The position numbers and the translations under genes were made by a program. Shown piece after piece: positions 1-5,294 of a stretch of 6,070 bases of DNA (position 1 is the first letter of the stretch; the number at the start of each line of letters is the position of its first letter). The notes below the pieces were generated by a model that saw nothing but the letters and a program-made list of their open reading frames with translations, made no database searches and was not told the origin of the DNA. This DNA is from Blastocatellia bacterium (GTDB lineage: Bacteria; Acidobacteriota; Blastocatellia; Pyrinomonadales; Pyrinomonadaceae), in assembly GCA_003175865.1 (NCBI GenBank), contig PSRF01000132.1:1-6070 (forward strand), in the 5' to 3' direction.

Positions 1-138
1 CATCAATGCAAGAATTTCAAGTCCGCTCTTCGGTTGAAACTCAGTAAAGAACCACGCGCGTGCTTGTCGCATTCGCTCTTCGCTTCTGATCTCAAAGAGT
101 TTGAGGATGACTAGTGCATCGCTTAGTTTTGTTTCCAC
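1..138 (-). CDS. Hypothetical protein, N-terminal 46 residues (runs off left edge)
   Basis: The minus-strand frame is open from a GTG at 136-138 to the window edge, 46 codons without a stop. A good ribosome binding site, GGGAG (146-150), lies 7 nt before the GTG and decides the start. The visible protein begins METKLSDALVILKLFEIRSE and continues with a charged helix (EERMRQARAW), then WFF and a Phe-Gln-Pro-Lys-Ser turn before another helix. There is no signal peptide, so it is probably cytoplasmic. The spacing of aromatic and Pro residues (ARAWFFTEFQP) reminds me of a small family of uncharacterised bacterial proteins seen in Acidobacteriota, but I cannot assign a function. It lies downstream of the TPR gene on the same strand, separated from it by a large palindrome, so co-transcription is possible. 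That it is coding is fairly sure because of the RBS and open frame; its identity is unknown. Confidence 0.6.
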   Translation of the reverse strand, partial: METKLSDALVILKLFEIRSEERMRQARAWFFTEFQPKSGLEILALM

Positions 139-170
139 GGTTGTTCTCCCGAGAATGTGTAAAGAGTAAT

Positions 171-269
171 TAGAGAACCCAGGGCGGTAGCGACGGGTAG
201 CTATCACTCAAACTCTCCGCCTTCTATTGAGTTGACCGGTAGCCACCCGCTAACTGTCTGGGTTCTCTA
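171..269. repeat. Large imperfect intergenic palindrome (99 bp)
   Basis: The outer arms are a perfect 12-bp inverted repeat, TAGAGAACCCAG (171-182) and CTGGGTTCTCTA (258-269). Inside it the arms stay partly complementary: GGTAGCG..GGGTAGCTA on the left against the complement of TAGCCACCCGCTAAC on the right, then ACTCAA (206-211) against TTGAGT (227-232), leaving a loop of about 15 nt. The whole element can fold as one long hairpin in either strand's RNA. It fills most of the gap between the TPR stop and the start of the next minus-strand gene. No T-run follows either arm, so it is not a standard intrinsic terminator. A REP/MITE-like dispersed element or an mRNA-processing hairpin is more likely, which is inference. 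Confidence 0.6.
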
Positions 270-283
270 CAACGATGTTCTGA

Positions 284-973
284 CTACATCGATAGAGTGA
301 GTTCGGCGATCTTCTGATTCACCGCAGTTGTTCGCATTAACCGGCATAACTCAAGATTGTGTTCCGCATCGGCAAAACTTCCGTTTGCGTGTTTGAGTGC
401 CAACTGGAACTGCTTCTCCGCATCAACAAGTTTTCCTTCACGCGCAAACATGACTCCCAGATTGTTGCGCGCTGCGGCGACGTGCGGGCCAGGCTGAGTG
501 GCGGCTTGTTTGAACAGTGCAACAGCCCGCTCAGTTTCGCCCTCGTGTGCTGCCATTACTCCGAGCTTGTATGCTGCTGGTCCATACTTCCCATTCGATG
601 CGTCGAGTGCCTGTTGATATGCAGCGCGAGCCGCTGATGTGTCGTCTTGATCTTGAAGTGCTATTCCGAGCGCGTAAGACGCTTGCGGATACCTGGAGTT
701 GCTCGCTTCAAGCGCACGTCTGTAAAAGACAATCGCGTCGTGTGTGCGCCACAGCTCGTAGTAACAGACTCCAATGTTGTAAAGCGCCCGCTGGTATGCC
801 ATCCCATTATTTGACGAGACTCGCTCATATTGCTTGATCGCGAGTTCGTACTTCTCTTGCGCGGCCAATTCATTGCCGAGATTTATGAACACTAGGTCTC
901 TTGATTGACCAACGATGTTTCCACCCAGCCACAATACGAGTAGACTTCCGAGTAATAGGTTCCAAAGCTTCAC
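284..973 (-). CDS. Exported tetratricopeptide-repeat (TPR) protein
   Basis: This is a 229-residue protein with a GTG start (971-973) and an AAGGGGG ribosome binding site 9 nt before it. Residues 4-22 form a hydrophobic segment after MK, ending near VGQ-SRD: an uncleaved anchor or a signal peptide, so the protein probably works outside the cytoplasm. The rest is TPR: units start near residues 27, 61, 96, 131 and 166, with a truncated one from about 200. Each carries the pattern (A/L)..LG....(+7)A...Y/F..AL. The period is nearer 36 than the usual 34 residues because an Ala/Ser-Asn-Gly/Ser.(Y/F) turn (SNS.Y, SNGKY, ANGSF) joins successive units. TPR solenoids bind protein partners; the partner here is unknown and there is no enzymatic domain. 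It follows the AraC gene on the same strand after 135 bp and has its own promoter-like region containing a direct repeat. The TPR call is near certain, the role is not. Confidence 0.9.
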   Translation of the reverse strand: MKLWNLLLGSLLVLWLGGNIVGQSRDLVFINLGNELAAQEKYELAIKQYERVSSNNGMAYQRALYNIGVCYYELWRTHDAIVFYRRALEASNSRYPQASYALGIALQDQDDTSAARAAYQQALDASNGKYGPAAYKLGVMAAHEGETERAVALFKQAATQPGPHVAAARNNLGVMFAREGKLVDAEKQFQLALKHANGSFADAEHNLELCRLMRTTAVNQKIAELTLSM

Positions 974-992
974 AGCGTCGTTCCCCCTTCCC

Positions 993-1003
993 GCTGGTCC
1001 AGC
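993..1003. promoter_or_regulatory. Short palindrome in the TPR 5' leader
   Basis: GCTGGTCCAGC is an 11-bp perfect dyad around one central base. It lies between the candidate TPR promoter and the TPR ribosome binding site. It could be a regulator half-site pair, but a dyad this short may be chance. Confidence 0.2.
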
Positions 1004-1015
1004 AAATGAACTGCG

Positions 1016-1043
1016 AGTTTAGGATTTGAAGCGGCACCAGGTC
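1016..1043 (-). promoter_or_regulatory. Candidate weak promoter of the TPR gene
   Basis: On the minus strand a -10-like TAAACT (1016-1021; 4 of 6 to TATAAT) is preceded after 16 bp by GACCTG (1038-1043), a poor -35. A poor -35 with a direct repeat just upstream is what an activator-dependent promoter would look like. The evidence is only the hexamers and their position. Confidence 0.25.
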
Positions 1044-1053
1044 TTTCCTGTTA

Positions 1054-1083
1054 TTGCTGATGATTGACTGATCTTGCTGATGA
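1054..1083. promoter_or_regulatory. Two direct repeats, candidate AraC-type binding site
   Basis: TTGCTGATGA occurs at 1054-1063 and again at 1074-1083, exactly 20 bp apart, close to two turns of the helix. On the minus strand the similarity extends to TCA.TCATCAGCAA. AraC-family proteins have two HTH motifs and typically bind direct repeats about 21 bp apart (araI1/araI2 is the model case). The repeats lie between the end of the araC-family gene and the TPR gene, about 11 bp upstream of the weak -35 of the TPR promoter candidate. Regulation by the neighbouring AraC protein is inferred. Confidence 0.4.
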
Positions 1084-1108
1084 GTGAGGATTAACACCGG
1101 GAATTTAC

Positions 1109-1975
1109 TTAGCTTTGCAGGCTCAATCGGTATGAATGCGGGGTGGTACCCGTGAACTTGCGAAACAGTCTGGTGAAGTGACTTTGATGACTGAATCCGG
1201 AGCGCAAACCGACTTCAATCAATGGGAGGCGTTCATCACCAAGTAATTTCTTGGCGCGCTCAATTCGAAAATTGATCAAGTACTGATGAGGCGATGTTCC
1301 CGTGGTTCGCTTGAACTCTCTCGCAAAGTGAAAGTTACTCATTCCTGCCACTTGCGCAAGTTCGTCGAGTCTAATGTCGTTAGCATAGTTCTCGGTAATG
1401 TATGCCATCACCTGGCGCAGTTTTGTACCGGGTAGTCCGCCCTTAAATTTCTCCGGTTTTATGCCGGCCGCGGTATAATAGCGCAGTAGATGTATGGCCA
1501 GTACATTCGCCAACGATTCGGCGTAGAGTCGTCCGCTCAAACCCTCCGAATCGAGCTCACCGAGCAACGCGAACGCGACACTCTTGATGACGTTGTCCCT
1601 GCGCGGATACTTCTCGAGGATTTCGAATCCTGAGGCAAGACGCGATTCAGAAGCTGCTCGACGAACCAGTGCAGGATCCAGATAGAGTGCAAGATGCTCG
1701 GAGTTACCACACAATGTTGCGGTATGGGCCAACCCCGACGGAACGACACAAACTGCACCTCTCCTTTGCGTACCGCTCAGACCTGAGCCACTTTCCGTGC
1801 GGAATTCACCCTTACACCCATCGCTAAGGGCCATCAGAATCACGTGTTCGCGATGACGATGTTCCGGCAAGTGACCGTCGCGCATCCGGCAATGCTCGAG
1901 TCGCAGGCTATCCCACACAGCTTTGCGCTTTAGCATGCCGTTCGAAGGCTCATGACTCTTTCGCGCTTCAGTCAT
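1109..1975 (-). CDS. AraC family transcriptional regulator
   Basis: The protein has 288 residues from the ATG at 1973-1975. A TTG two codons upstream (1981) would overlap the tetR-family stop by 4 bp and is the alternative start. The N-terminal half is a cupin-like sensor domain, with the His-rich strand LPEHRHREHVILM near residues 37-48 and a later GAVCVVPSGLAH strand. The segment GRLYAESLANVLAIHLLRYY links to the C-terminal AraC DNA-binding domain (about residues 186-286). The first HTH is in IRLDELAQVAGMSNFHFAREFKR-type sequence (about 201-223). The second is in LIEVGLRSGFSHQSHFTR (about 252-269), ending with the family signature F.RLFRKFTGTTPHSYR. The ligand cannot be told from sequence. 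It is coupled to the upstream TetR gene (TGATTATG junction), so both are made from one message under the palindromic operator at 2711-2722. The family assignment is secure. Confidence 0.95.
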   Translation of the reverse strand: MTEARKSHEPSNGMLKRKAVWDSLRLEHCRMRDGHLPEHRHREHVILMALSDGCKGEFRTESGSGLSGTQRRGAVCVVPSGLAHTATLCGNSEHLALYLDPALVRRAASESRLASGFEILEKYPRRDNVIKSVAFALLGELDSEGLSGRLYAESLANVLAIHLLRYYTAAGIKPEKFKGGLPGTKLRQVMAYITENYANDIRLDELAQVAGMSNFHFAREFKRTTGTSPHQYLINFRIERAKKLLGDERLPLIEVGLRSGFSHQSHFTRLFRKFTGTTPHSYRLSLQS

Positions 1976-1977
1976 AA

Positions 1978-2670
1978 TCAAACTCGCTGTCTTGCTTTGG
2001 AAGCGCTTACCAACGGAAGCCCTGTAGCTGTGGCGTAACGAGCGAGTCGTTCACGAATCGCCTCGCGTGCCCGCGAAAAGGCGCGACCATCGCCATAGAG
2101 TTGGAAGGCCCAGTTAGCGCCGAGTTCAAGAGAATTAAATTCGAAGGCGAGTTGCGTCGGATCGATGTCCTTGATCAGTTGACCGGAATTTTGTGCTTCG
2201 ATGATCGTACTGCGAAGTGTAGTCAGCCATTCCTTCATGATCTCCGCAATGCGATCCCTAACTGGACCAGGTCGACCATCAAATTCCGCCGCGGCAGCTG
2301 CAAAGAAACAGCCGCCGCGAAAGACGCCACTTTGAACGTACGCGAGCCAGATGTCGCAGAGCTTCCAAAGGCGCGCAAGACCTTGCGCCGCTTCAAAGGC
2401 AGGACGAATGACCTCATTGATGAATATCGCGCGCGCCGCTTCGACGGTCGCGACCTGGAGATCTTCCTTGGAACCAAAGTGCGCAAAAAGACCGCTCTTG
2501 CTCATCGAGAGTTCGAGCGCGAGTCGACCGATTGTCAGGCCTTCCAGCCCTTCTGCCGACGCGATATGGACCGCTGCTTCAAGAATGGCTTTGCGTGTGC
2601 GCTCGCCCTGGGCCTTGCGTCCAGTAGCTGCGACCTGTTTGGCCGCTTTTCGTAATTGTGTTTCGGTCAC
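1978..2670 (-). CDS. TetR/AcrR family transcriptional regulator
   Basis: I take the GTG at 2668-2670 as start (230 residues). It has a GAGGT ribosome binding site (2680-2684) 9 nt away and lies about 26 nt downstream of the predicted transcription start. An earlier in-frame GTG at 2712 would overlap the operator and promoter. The N-terminus after a basic tail is a classic TetR_N domain: RTRKAILEAAVHIASAEGLE, then the HTH LTIGRLALELSMSKSGLFAHFGSKEDL, with GLFAHFGSKE as the recognition helix and following turn. The C-terminal ligand and dimer domain contains GGCFFAAAAAEFDGRPGPVRDRI and ends in a helix rich in Arg and Ala. Such proteins usually repress their own operon and release DNA when a small hydrophobic ligand binds. 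The inducer is unknown. The gene is first in a two-regulator operon with the AraC gene. No pump or enzyme gene that it could obviously control lies beside it. Confidence 0.94.
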   Translation of the reverse strand: MTETQLRKAAKQVAATGRKAQGERTRKAILEAAVHIASAEGLEGLTIGRLALELSMSKSGLFAHFGSKEDLQVATVEAARAIFINEVIRPAFEAAQGLARLWKLCDIWLAYVQSGVFRGGCFFAAAAAEFDGRPGPVRDRIAEIMKEWLTTLRSTIIEAQNSGQLIKDIDPTQLAFEFNSLELGANWAFQLYGDGRAFSRAREAIRERLARYATATGLPLVSASKARQRV

Positions 2671-2702
2671 GGTTGCAACACCTCGTCTTAGAGGCGTCTG
2701 GT

Positions 2703-2732
2703 TATATAGCACGAACGTTCGTTTTAGAGCAA
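2703..2732 (-). promoter_or_regulatory. Promoter of the tetR-araC operon
   Basis: On the minus strand TTGCTC (2727-2732) is followed after 18 bp by TATATA (2703-2708), giving a predicted start near 2696. This places transcription upstream of the GTG at 2670 and its ribosome binding site, but downstream of the alternative GTG at 2712. The -35 is only a partial match. The AT-rich -10 and the operator palindrome inside the spacer strengthen the call. Confidence 0.5.
2711..2722. promoter_or_regulatory. TetR-type operator palindrome
   Basis: ACGAACGTTCGT is a perfect 12-bp palindrome lying wholly in the spacer between the -35 and -10 of the tetR promoter. A dimeric TetR repressor bound there would block RNA polymerase, the usual autorepression layout for this family. 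That the adjacent protein binds it is inferred from position and symmetry. Confidence 0.65.
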
Positions 2733-2733
2733 G

Positions 2734-2763
2734 AAAAATGTCCGATAAGCTTTAGCTTGTCGT
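2734..2763 (-). terminator. Candidate intrinsic terminator of the M64 operon
   Basis: Read on the minus strand, CGACAAGCTAAAGCTTATCG (2743-2762) can fold into a short hairpin: 3 bp, a C/A mismatch, then 4 bp closing a UAAA loop. Four bases later comes TTTTT (2734-2738) then CTT. It sits about 165 nt beyond the M64 stop and just before the tetR -35, where a terminator is expected. The stem is weak and the 4-nt gap before the T-run is not ideal. The hairpin is one copy of the 25-nt repeat. Confidence 0.35.
2739..2763 (-). repeat. 25-nt repeat element, copy 1 (inverted)
   Basis: The reverse complement of this stretch matches the copy at 2901-2925 at 24 of 25 positions and the copy at 2819-2843 at 21 of 25. 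The core is AAGCTAAAGCTT, nearly self-complementary, flanked by CGAC on one side and TCGGACA on the other. With copy 3 it forms a terminal inverted repeat around 187 bp. I see no target-site duplication outside it. Confidence 0.7.
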
Positions 2764-2818
2764 TGGGTTGGTATTCAAAGTCCGTGGTGGAGTTGGAAGA
2801 GCTCAAGGATTAAAGTCG

Positions 2819-2843
2819 ACGGCAAGCTGAGGCTTATCGGAGA
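2819..2843 (+). repeat. 25-nt repeat element, copy 2 (diverged)
   Basis: This copy has four differences from the complement of copy 1 (core AAGCTGAGGCTTATCGG). Similarity to copy 3 continues to the right: GATTAG here against CACTAG there. The changes leave the self-complementary core recognisable but weaker. Confidence 0.55.
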
Positions 2844-2929
2844 TTAGTAGCTTGTTGTTCGCCCGTCTGCTGGAAACTCAGGGCCTGAAAGAAGCAGCTG
2901 ACGACAAGCTAAAGCTTTTCGGACACTAG
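2831..2929 (+). other. Short start-less plus-strand reading frame, possible gene remnant
   Basis: Between a TGA at 2828-2830 and a TAG at 2927-2929 the plus strand is open for 32 codons. It reads like protein in its second half (SLLFARLLETQGLKEAADD, then KLKLFGH and stop). There is no ATG or GTG and no ribosome binding site; the only possible start is a TTG at 2852 or 2855. Its last ten codons lie in copy 3 of the 25-nt repeat, and its stop overlaps the M64 stop on the other strand in the tetranucleotide CTAG. It may be the decayed 3' end of a lost gene or a chance frame. I do not call it a gene. Confidence 0.2.
2901..2925 (+). repeat. 25-nt repeat element, copy 3
   Basis: This copy starts ACGACAAGCT and ends TTTTCGGACA, and differs from the complement of copy 1 at one base. 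It ends immediately before the M64 stop codon (2926-2928), so the repeat abuts the 3' end of that gene. In minus-strand RNA it can pair over 25 bp with the copy 1 region about 137 nt further on. Confidence 0.7.
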
Positions 2930-4494
2930 GGTTTCAGGCCGATTAGAACGCGGTTGCTGAATACACCGTTAATCGCAATCCTCACGCCTACATCTCCCGT
3001 CAATGGCAGGCCATCTGGTAAGCGCACTACTACGCGAGCATAGCCATTAATGTCGGAAACGAACCCGATGAACTCAACGACGGCAGGAAGTACCGTTGGA
3101 CCAAAATCAACTTGCGCAGTTAGGGCGGAAACGTTCTGCATGCTGGTCCAATCTATGTTCTGCGCATACAAAATTATGCGAGTGCGATGATCAGCGCTGA
3201 AGTTGTTGTTCGTAGTCGCAGAAAAAGGATCGCGCAACATCGTTACTGAATCCAGCGCGACCGCACGTTGTAAGTTGTCTTCCGTAATCAGTACGGGTGC
3301 ACTTGTCGGAGTTGGACCAGGATTAGGCGGAGGCGCCGAATTACCAGTCAGCGTAATGGTCCAATGTTTCGAGTCAGACAACAGTTGCTCCATATCGCTC
3401 CGCACCCACGAAGTGTTGTCTTTAACTAACACATCAATGCTGTGACTTCCCGGAGACAGTTCCGTGCCGGTTACGAAGAATGTCTGACCGGTGCTGTGAA
3501 ACTGTCCGTCGATAAACCATGTGACGTCGAGCGTATGCGTCAAAGGCGCGGGGCTATTAACAAGAAACAGCTGCGAGTCGCTTTGATTTAGTGTTATGGA
3601 GGTTGACGCAGGCGAGCCACTCTCCATGGGCGATACGACGTTGTAAATCCGTTTAACGAGTTGTTCGGTATTGATTTGATCGAATGGGCGCCCGAGCGTA
3701 CGCATCTTTGAATCGTACGTCGGACGGTTATAGCCGTTGTCACAAAACCAACCCCCCTGGAACAACCCGGGCACGCCGAGAGACGGGCTCGTCGTGGGCA
3801 CTGGAGTATTCGCGTCTATCCAATAGTTCCACTTAATCTGATTCCGCGAGCTTACTGCCGTGATATTGGGCGCACCAGGTTCACTGAATTGAGAACAGGT
3901 CGAGCCGCCATACTCATCGAGCAACAACCCGAAGCTATGGCCCAACTCATGCAGAATAATTTCAACGGCCTGAGCGTTTGTGGATGCTACTGCTACAGTT
4001 CCGCCCGAACCTCCATATTCTGAGTCGTTGACGATTATCAGTTTCATGTCGTACTCAGCCGGTGAAAGGCTGCGTTGGAGAGCGCTAAGAACTTTCGTGG
4101 TGTTGACGCAGATAAGGCGTTGTGTGCCGGAGCAGTCATACGTCGCGTCGAAAGCGGTATCGACAAACGCGCCTCGCTCAGGATGATCTGCACCAGATTG
4201 GTTACTGATCACGTCAACGCGCCGAACGTTGAAGTATCGTTGGTACTCACGATAAGGGTCCTGCGCAAACATTGCCTGCACAAACGTCTGCACATCATTC
4301 TGAAACTTGGTCATCTCCGACGCTGTATAGCCGTCGCCGAGAATGGCGATATCCACACGTGAGGCGGCTGGTCCATTGTTGATGATGGTTGTTGTGGGTT
4401 CACCGTAAACTAGTGCCAGGGACGACAAAACGACAAACAAAAGCATGCCCGTACATGTGAGGTGCTTGAATGTTTGGTGATTCGTTGGCTGCAT
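2926..4494 (-). CDS. Secreted M64 (IgA-peptidase-like) zinc metallopeptidase
   Basis: The protein has 522 residues from the ATG at 4492-4494. Residues 13-31 are a hydrophobic signal peptide, so it is exported. Residues 35-285 are a peptidase M64 domain: VDIAILGDGYTASEM (47-61), VRRVDVISNQSGADHP, DMKLIIVNDSEYGGSGG, then the zinc site HELGHSFGLLLDEY (182-195). H182 and H186 bind zinc, E183 is the catalytic base and D193 is probably the third ligand. Downstream GYNRPTYDSKMRTLGRPF (254-271) matches the family's Met-containing segment but lacks the Cys I expect before the Met. Cys pairs at 121/129 and 200/251 could form disulphides. Residues about 300-384 are an Ig-like domain common in the family, 387-400 a Pro-rich linker, and 401-522 a beta-rich C-terminal module. 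The type member cleaves immunoglobulin A; that substrate is not implied here. There is no ribosome binding site: the start follows the upstream gene's TAA directly, so translation is probably coupled. The family call is secure, the substrate unknown. Confidence 0.93.
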   Translation of the reverse strand: MQPTNHQTFKHLTCTGMLLFVVLSSLALVYGEPTTTIINNGPAASRVDIAILGDGYTASEMTKFQNDVQTFVQAMFAQDPYREYQRYFNVRRVDVISNQSGADHPERGAFVDTAFDATYDCSGTQRLICVNTTKVLSALQRSLSPAEYDMKLIIVNDSEYGGSGGTVAVASTNAQAVEIILHELGHSFGLLLDEYGGSTCSQFSEPGAPNITAVSSRNQIKWNYWIDANTPVPTTSPSLGVPGLFQGGWFCDNGYNRPTYDSKMRTLGRPFDQINTEQLVKRIYNVVSPMESGSPASTSITLNQSDSQLFLVNSPAPLTHTLDVTWFIDGQFHSTGQTFFVTGTELSPGSHSIDVLVKDNTSWVRSDMEQLLSDSKHWTITLTGNSAPPPNPGPTPTSAPVLITEDNLQRAVALDSVTMLRDPFSATTNNNFSADHRTRIILYAQNIDWTSMQNVSALTAQVDFGPTVLPAVVEFIGFVSDINGYARVVVRLPDGLPLTGDVGVRIAINGVFSNRVLIGLKP

Positions 4495-5127
4495 TTAGTT
4501 CTTGAGCGACAGTGTGCTGACCAGCGTCAGAACAAATCCGTCCTCGGTCCACTGTGGATGATAGAGACGCAACTCGGTAGCGACAGGGTCGTCAGGAATT
4601 TCGAAAATTGTCTCCACATTTGGCTGATAGATTATGGTTCCAGAGAGTCGATTGGAAGCATCCGGCTCTTCGGCGCGCAGGATTCGCGGATCAGGAATGA
4701 GGGACCACCAACGGAGATGATTCGCATTGTCGACCGTCAGCAGAACGACATGCTGCGACGACAGTTCCAGCGAACGTTGCCGCGGTAATTGGCCCGACCT
4801 CCGCTCACTCGATGTGATCGATGAAGTGAATTTCTGCGCGAGTGAAGTGATTGCGGCGTTGGCCGGTTTAGTGTCCGTTGTCAGACGAAGGCGCAGCGAT
4901 TGATAAGTTAGGCCTGGCGTGAATCGACTTGCCTGGTCCACGCGAATGCCGACCGCAGACATGAGCGATGCAAGACGTTGTTCGTTGAGTACTTCACTCT
5001 GTCTCTTGTCGGGGGATGACTGTTTGCCGCCGGTTTGTGCACGCGCAATCAGGCTAGCCTGCGTTACTAACAGGGCAGACAGCAAGAGGAGTCGCGCATT
5101 TATCATGGCTGGGCGTATTGGGGCCAT
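4495..5127 (-). CDS. Secreted protein of unknown function, partner of the M64 peptidase
   Basis: The open frame reaches up to a GTG at 5175, but a promoter candidate lies over that end. The ATG at 5125-5127 (210 residues) or the one at 5104-5106 (203 residues) is the likely start; neither has a clear ribosome binding site. From the second ATG comes a textbook signal peptide: MINAR, a hydrophobic LLLLSALLVTQASLI, and cleavage after ARA before QTGG. The mature part is a Lys/Ser/Gln-rich stretch, a helical segment (RLASLMSAVGIRVDQ), then a beta-rich region with HVVLLTVDNANHLRWWSLIPDP, GTIIYQPNVETIFEIPDD and a C-terminal LRLYHPQWTEDGFVLTLVSTLSL. It has no cysteine, no catalytic motif and no family I can name. 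Its TAA is followed at once by the peptidase ATG, so the two are surely co-translated. It could be a substrate adaptor, chaperone or inhibitor of the peptidase; that is inference from context only. Confidence 0.8.
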   Translation of the reverse strand: MAPIRPAMINARLLLLSALLVTQASLIARAQTGGKQSSPDKRQSEVLNEQRLASLMSAVGIRVDQASRFTPGLTYQSLRLRLTTDTKPANAAITSLAQKFTSSITSSERRSGQLPRQRSLELSSQHVVLLTVDNANHLRWWSLIPDPRILRAEEPDASNRLSGTIIYQPNVETIFEIPDDPVATELRLYHPQWTEDGFVLTLVSTLSLKN

Positions 5128-5163
5128 GGAAGCTAACGATCGGGTTGAATTGGGGTGCGGACA

Positions 5164-5192
5164 AGTATCTAACACGATAGGCCATGGTTCAA
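5164..5192 (-). promoter_or_regulatory. Candidate promoter of the secreted protein-M64 operon
   Basis: On the minus strand TTGAAC (5187-5192; 4 of 6 to consensus) and GATACT (5164-5169; 4 of 6) are separated by exactly 17 bp. The start would be near 5157, about 30 nt before the ATG at 5127. This argues against the upstream GTG at 5175 as the translation start. Confidence 0.4.
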
Positions 5193-5228
5193 GTGGTCAC
5201 GGCACTTCCTGACTCGTTCTTTTGTCGC

Positions 5229-5234
5229 TATCAT
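5229..5234 (+). promoter_or_regulatory. Possible -10 element for egtD
   Basis: TATCAT matches the -10 consensus at 5 of 6 positions and lies about 60 bp upstream of the egtD start, in the divergent intergenic region. No convincing -35 precedes it (TTCCTG at 18 bp is the best). Weak support. Confidence 0.2.
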
Positions 5235-5282
5235 ATCCCGACCTGAAATCCGTCCCCCGCGTTCATTGGCTGCTGTTTATGC

Positions 5283-5289
5283 AAGGAGG
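5283..5289 (+). promoter_or_regulatory. Strong ribosome binding site for egtD
   Basis: AAGGAGG, complementary to the 3' end of 16S rRNA, ends 5 nt before the TTG at 5295-5297. It fixes that TTG as the start; no ATG or GTG occurs in frame between the upstream stop (TGA at 5244-5246) and the conserved region. Confidence 0.8.
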
Positions 5290-5294
5290 GTTCT

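Noticed and set aside
171..269. Intrinsic terminator for the TPR gene
   Set aside because: The hairpin is large but neither side is followed by a T-run, so it does not meet the basic criterion.
359..837. Plus-strand frames opposite the TPR gene
   Set aside because: Cys/Arg-rich translations without ribosome binding sites, antisense to a clear TPR repeat protein.
2101..2655. 184-codon plus-strand open frame opposite the tetR gene
   Set aside because: It is antisense to a clear TetR protein, has no ribosome binding site and its translation has no recognisable domain; it is a shadow of the real gene.
2671..2712. Longer tetR product starting at the GTG at 2712
   Set aside because: That codon lies inside the operator and upstream of the predicted transcription start, whereas the GTG at 2670 has a well-spaced GAGGT site.
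2351..2755. 134-codon plus-strand open frame running from tetR into the repeat region
   Set aside because: Mostly antisense to tetR, with Arg/Ser-rich low-quality sequence; it ends in repeat copy 1 and has no ribosome binding site.
2739..2925. CRISPR array or complete insertion sequence
   Set aside because: Only three copies, mixed orientation, irregular spacing of about 55-57 nt between copies and no spacers-repeat regularity; no transposase is encoded inside the 187 bp.
2926..4494. True IgA protease or virulence factor
   Set aside because: Only the M64 family fold is shown; the IgA specificity belongs to a characterised gut bacterial member and nothing here suggests an animal host.
4462..4788. 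108-codon plus-strand frame opposite the secreted protein gene
   Set aside because: Antisense to a gene with a signal peptide and tight operon linkage; no supporting features.
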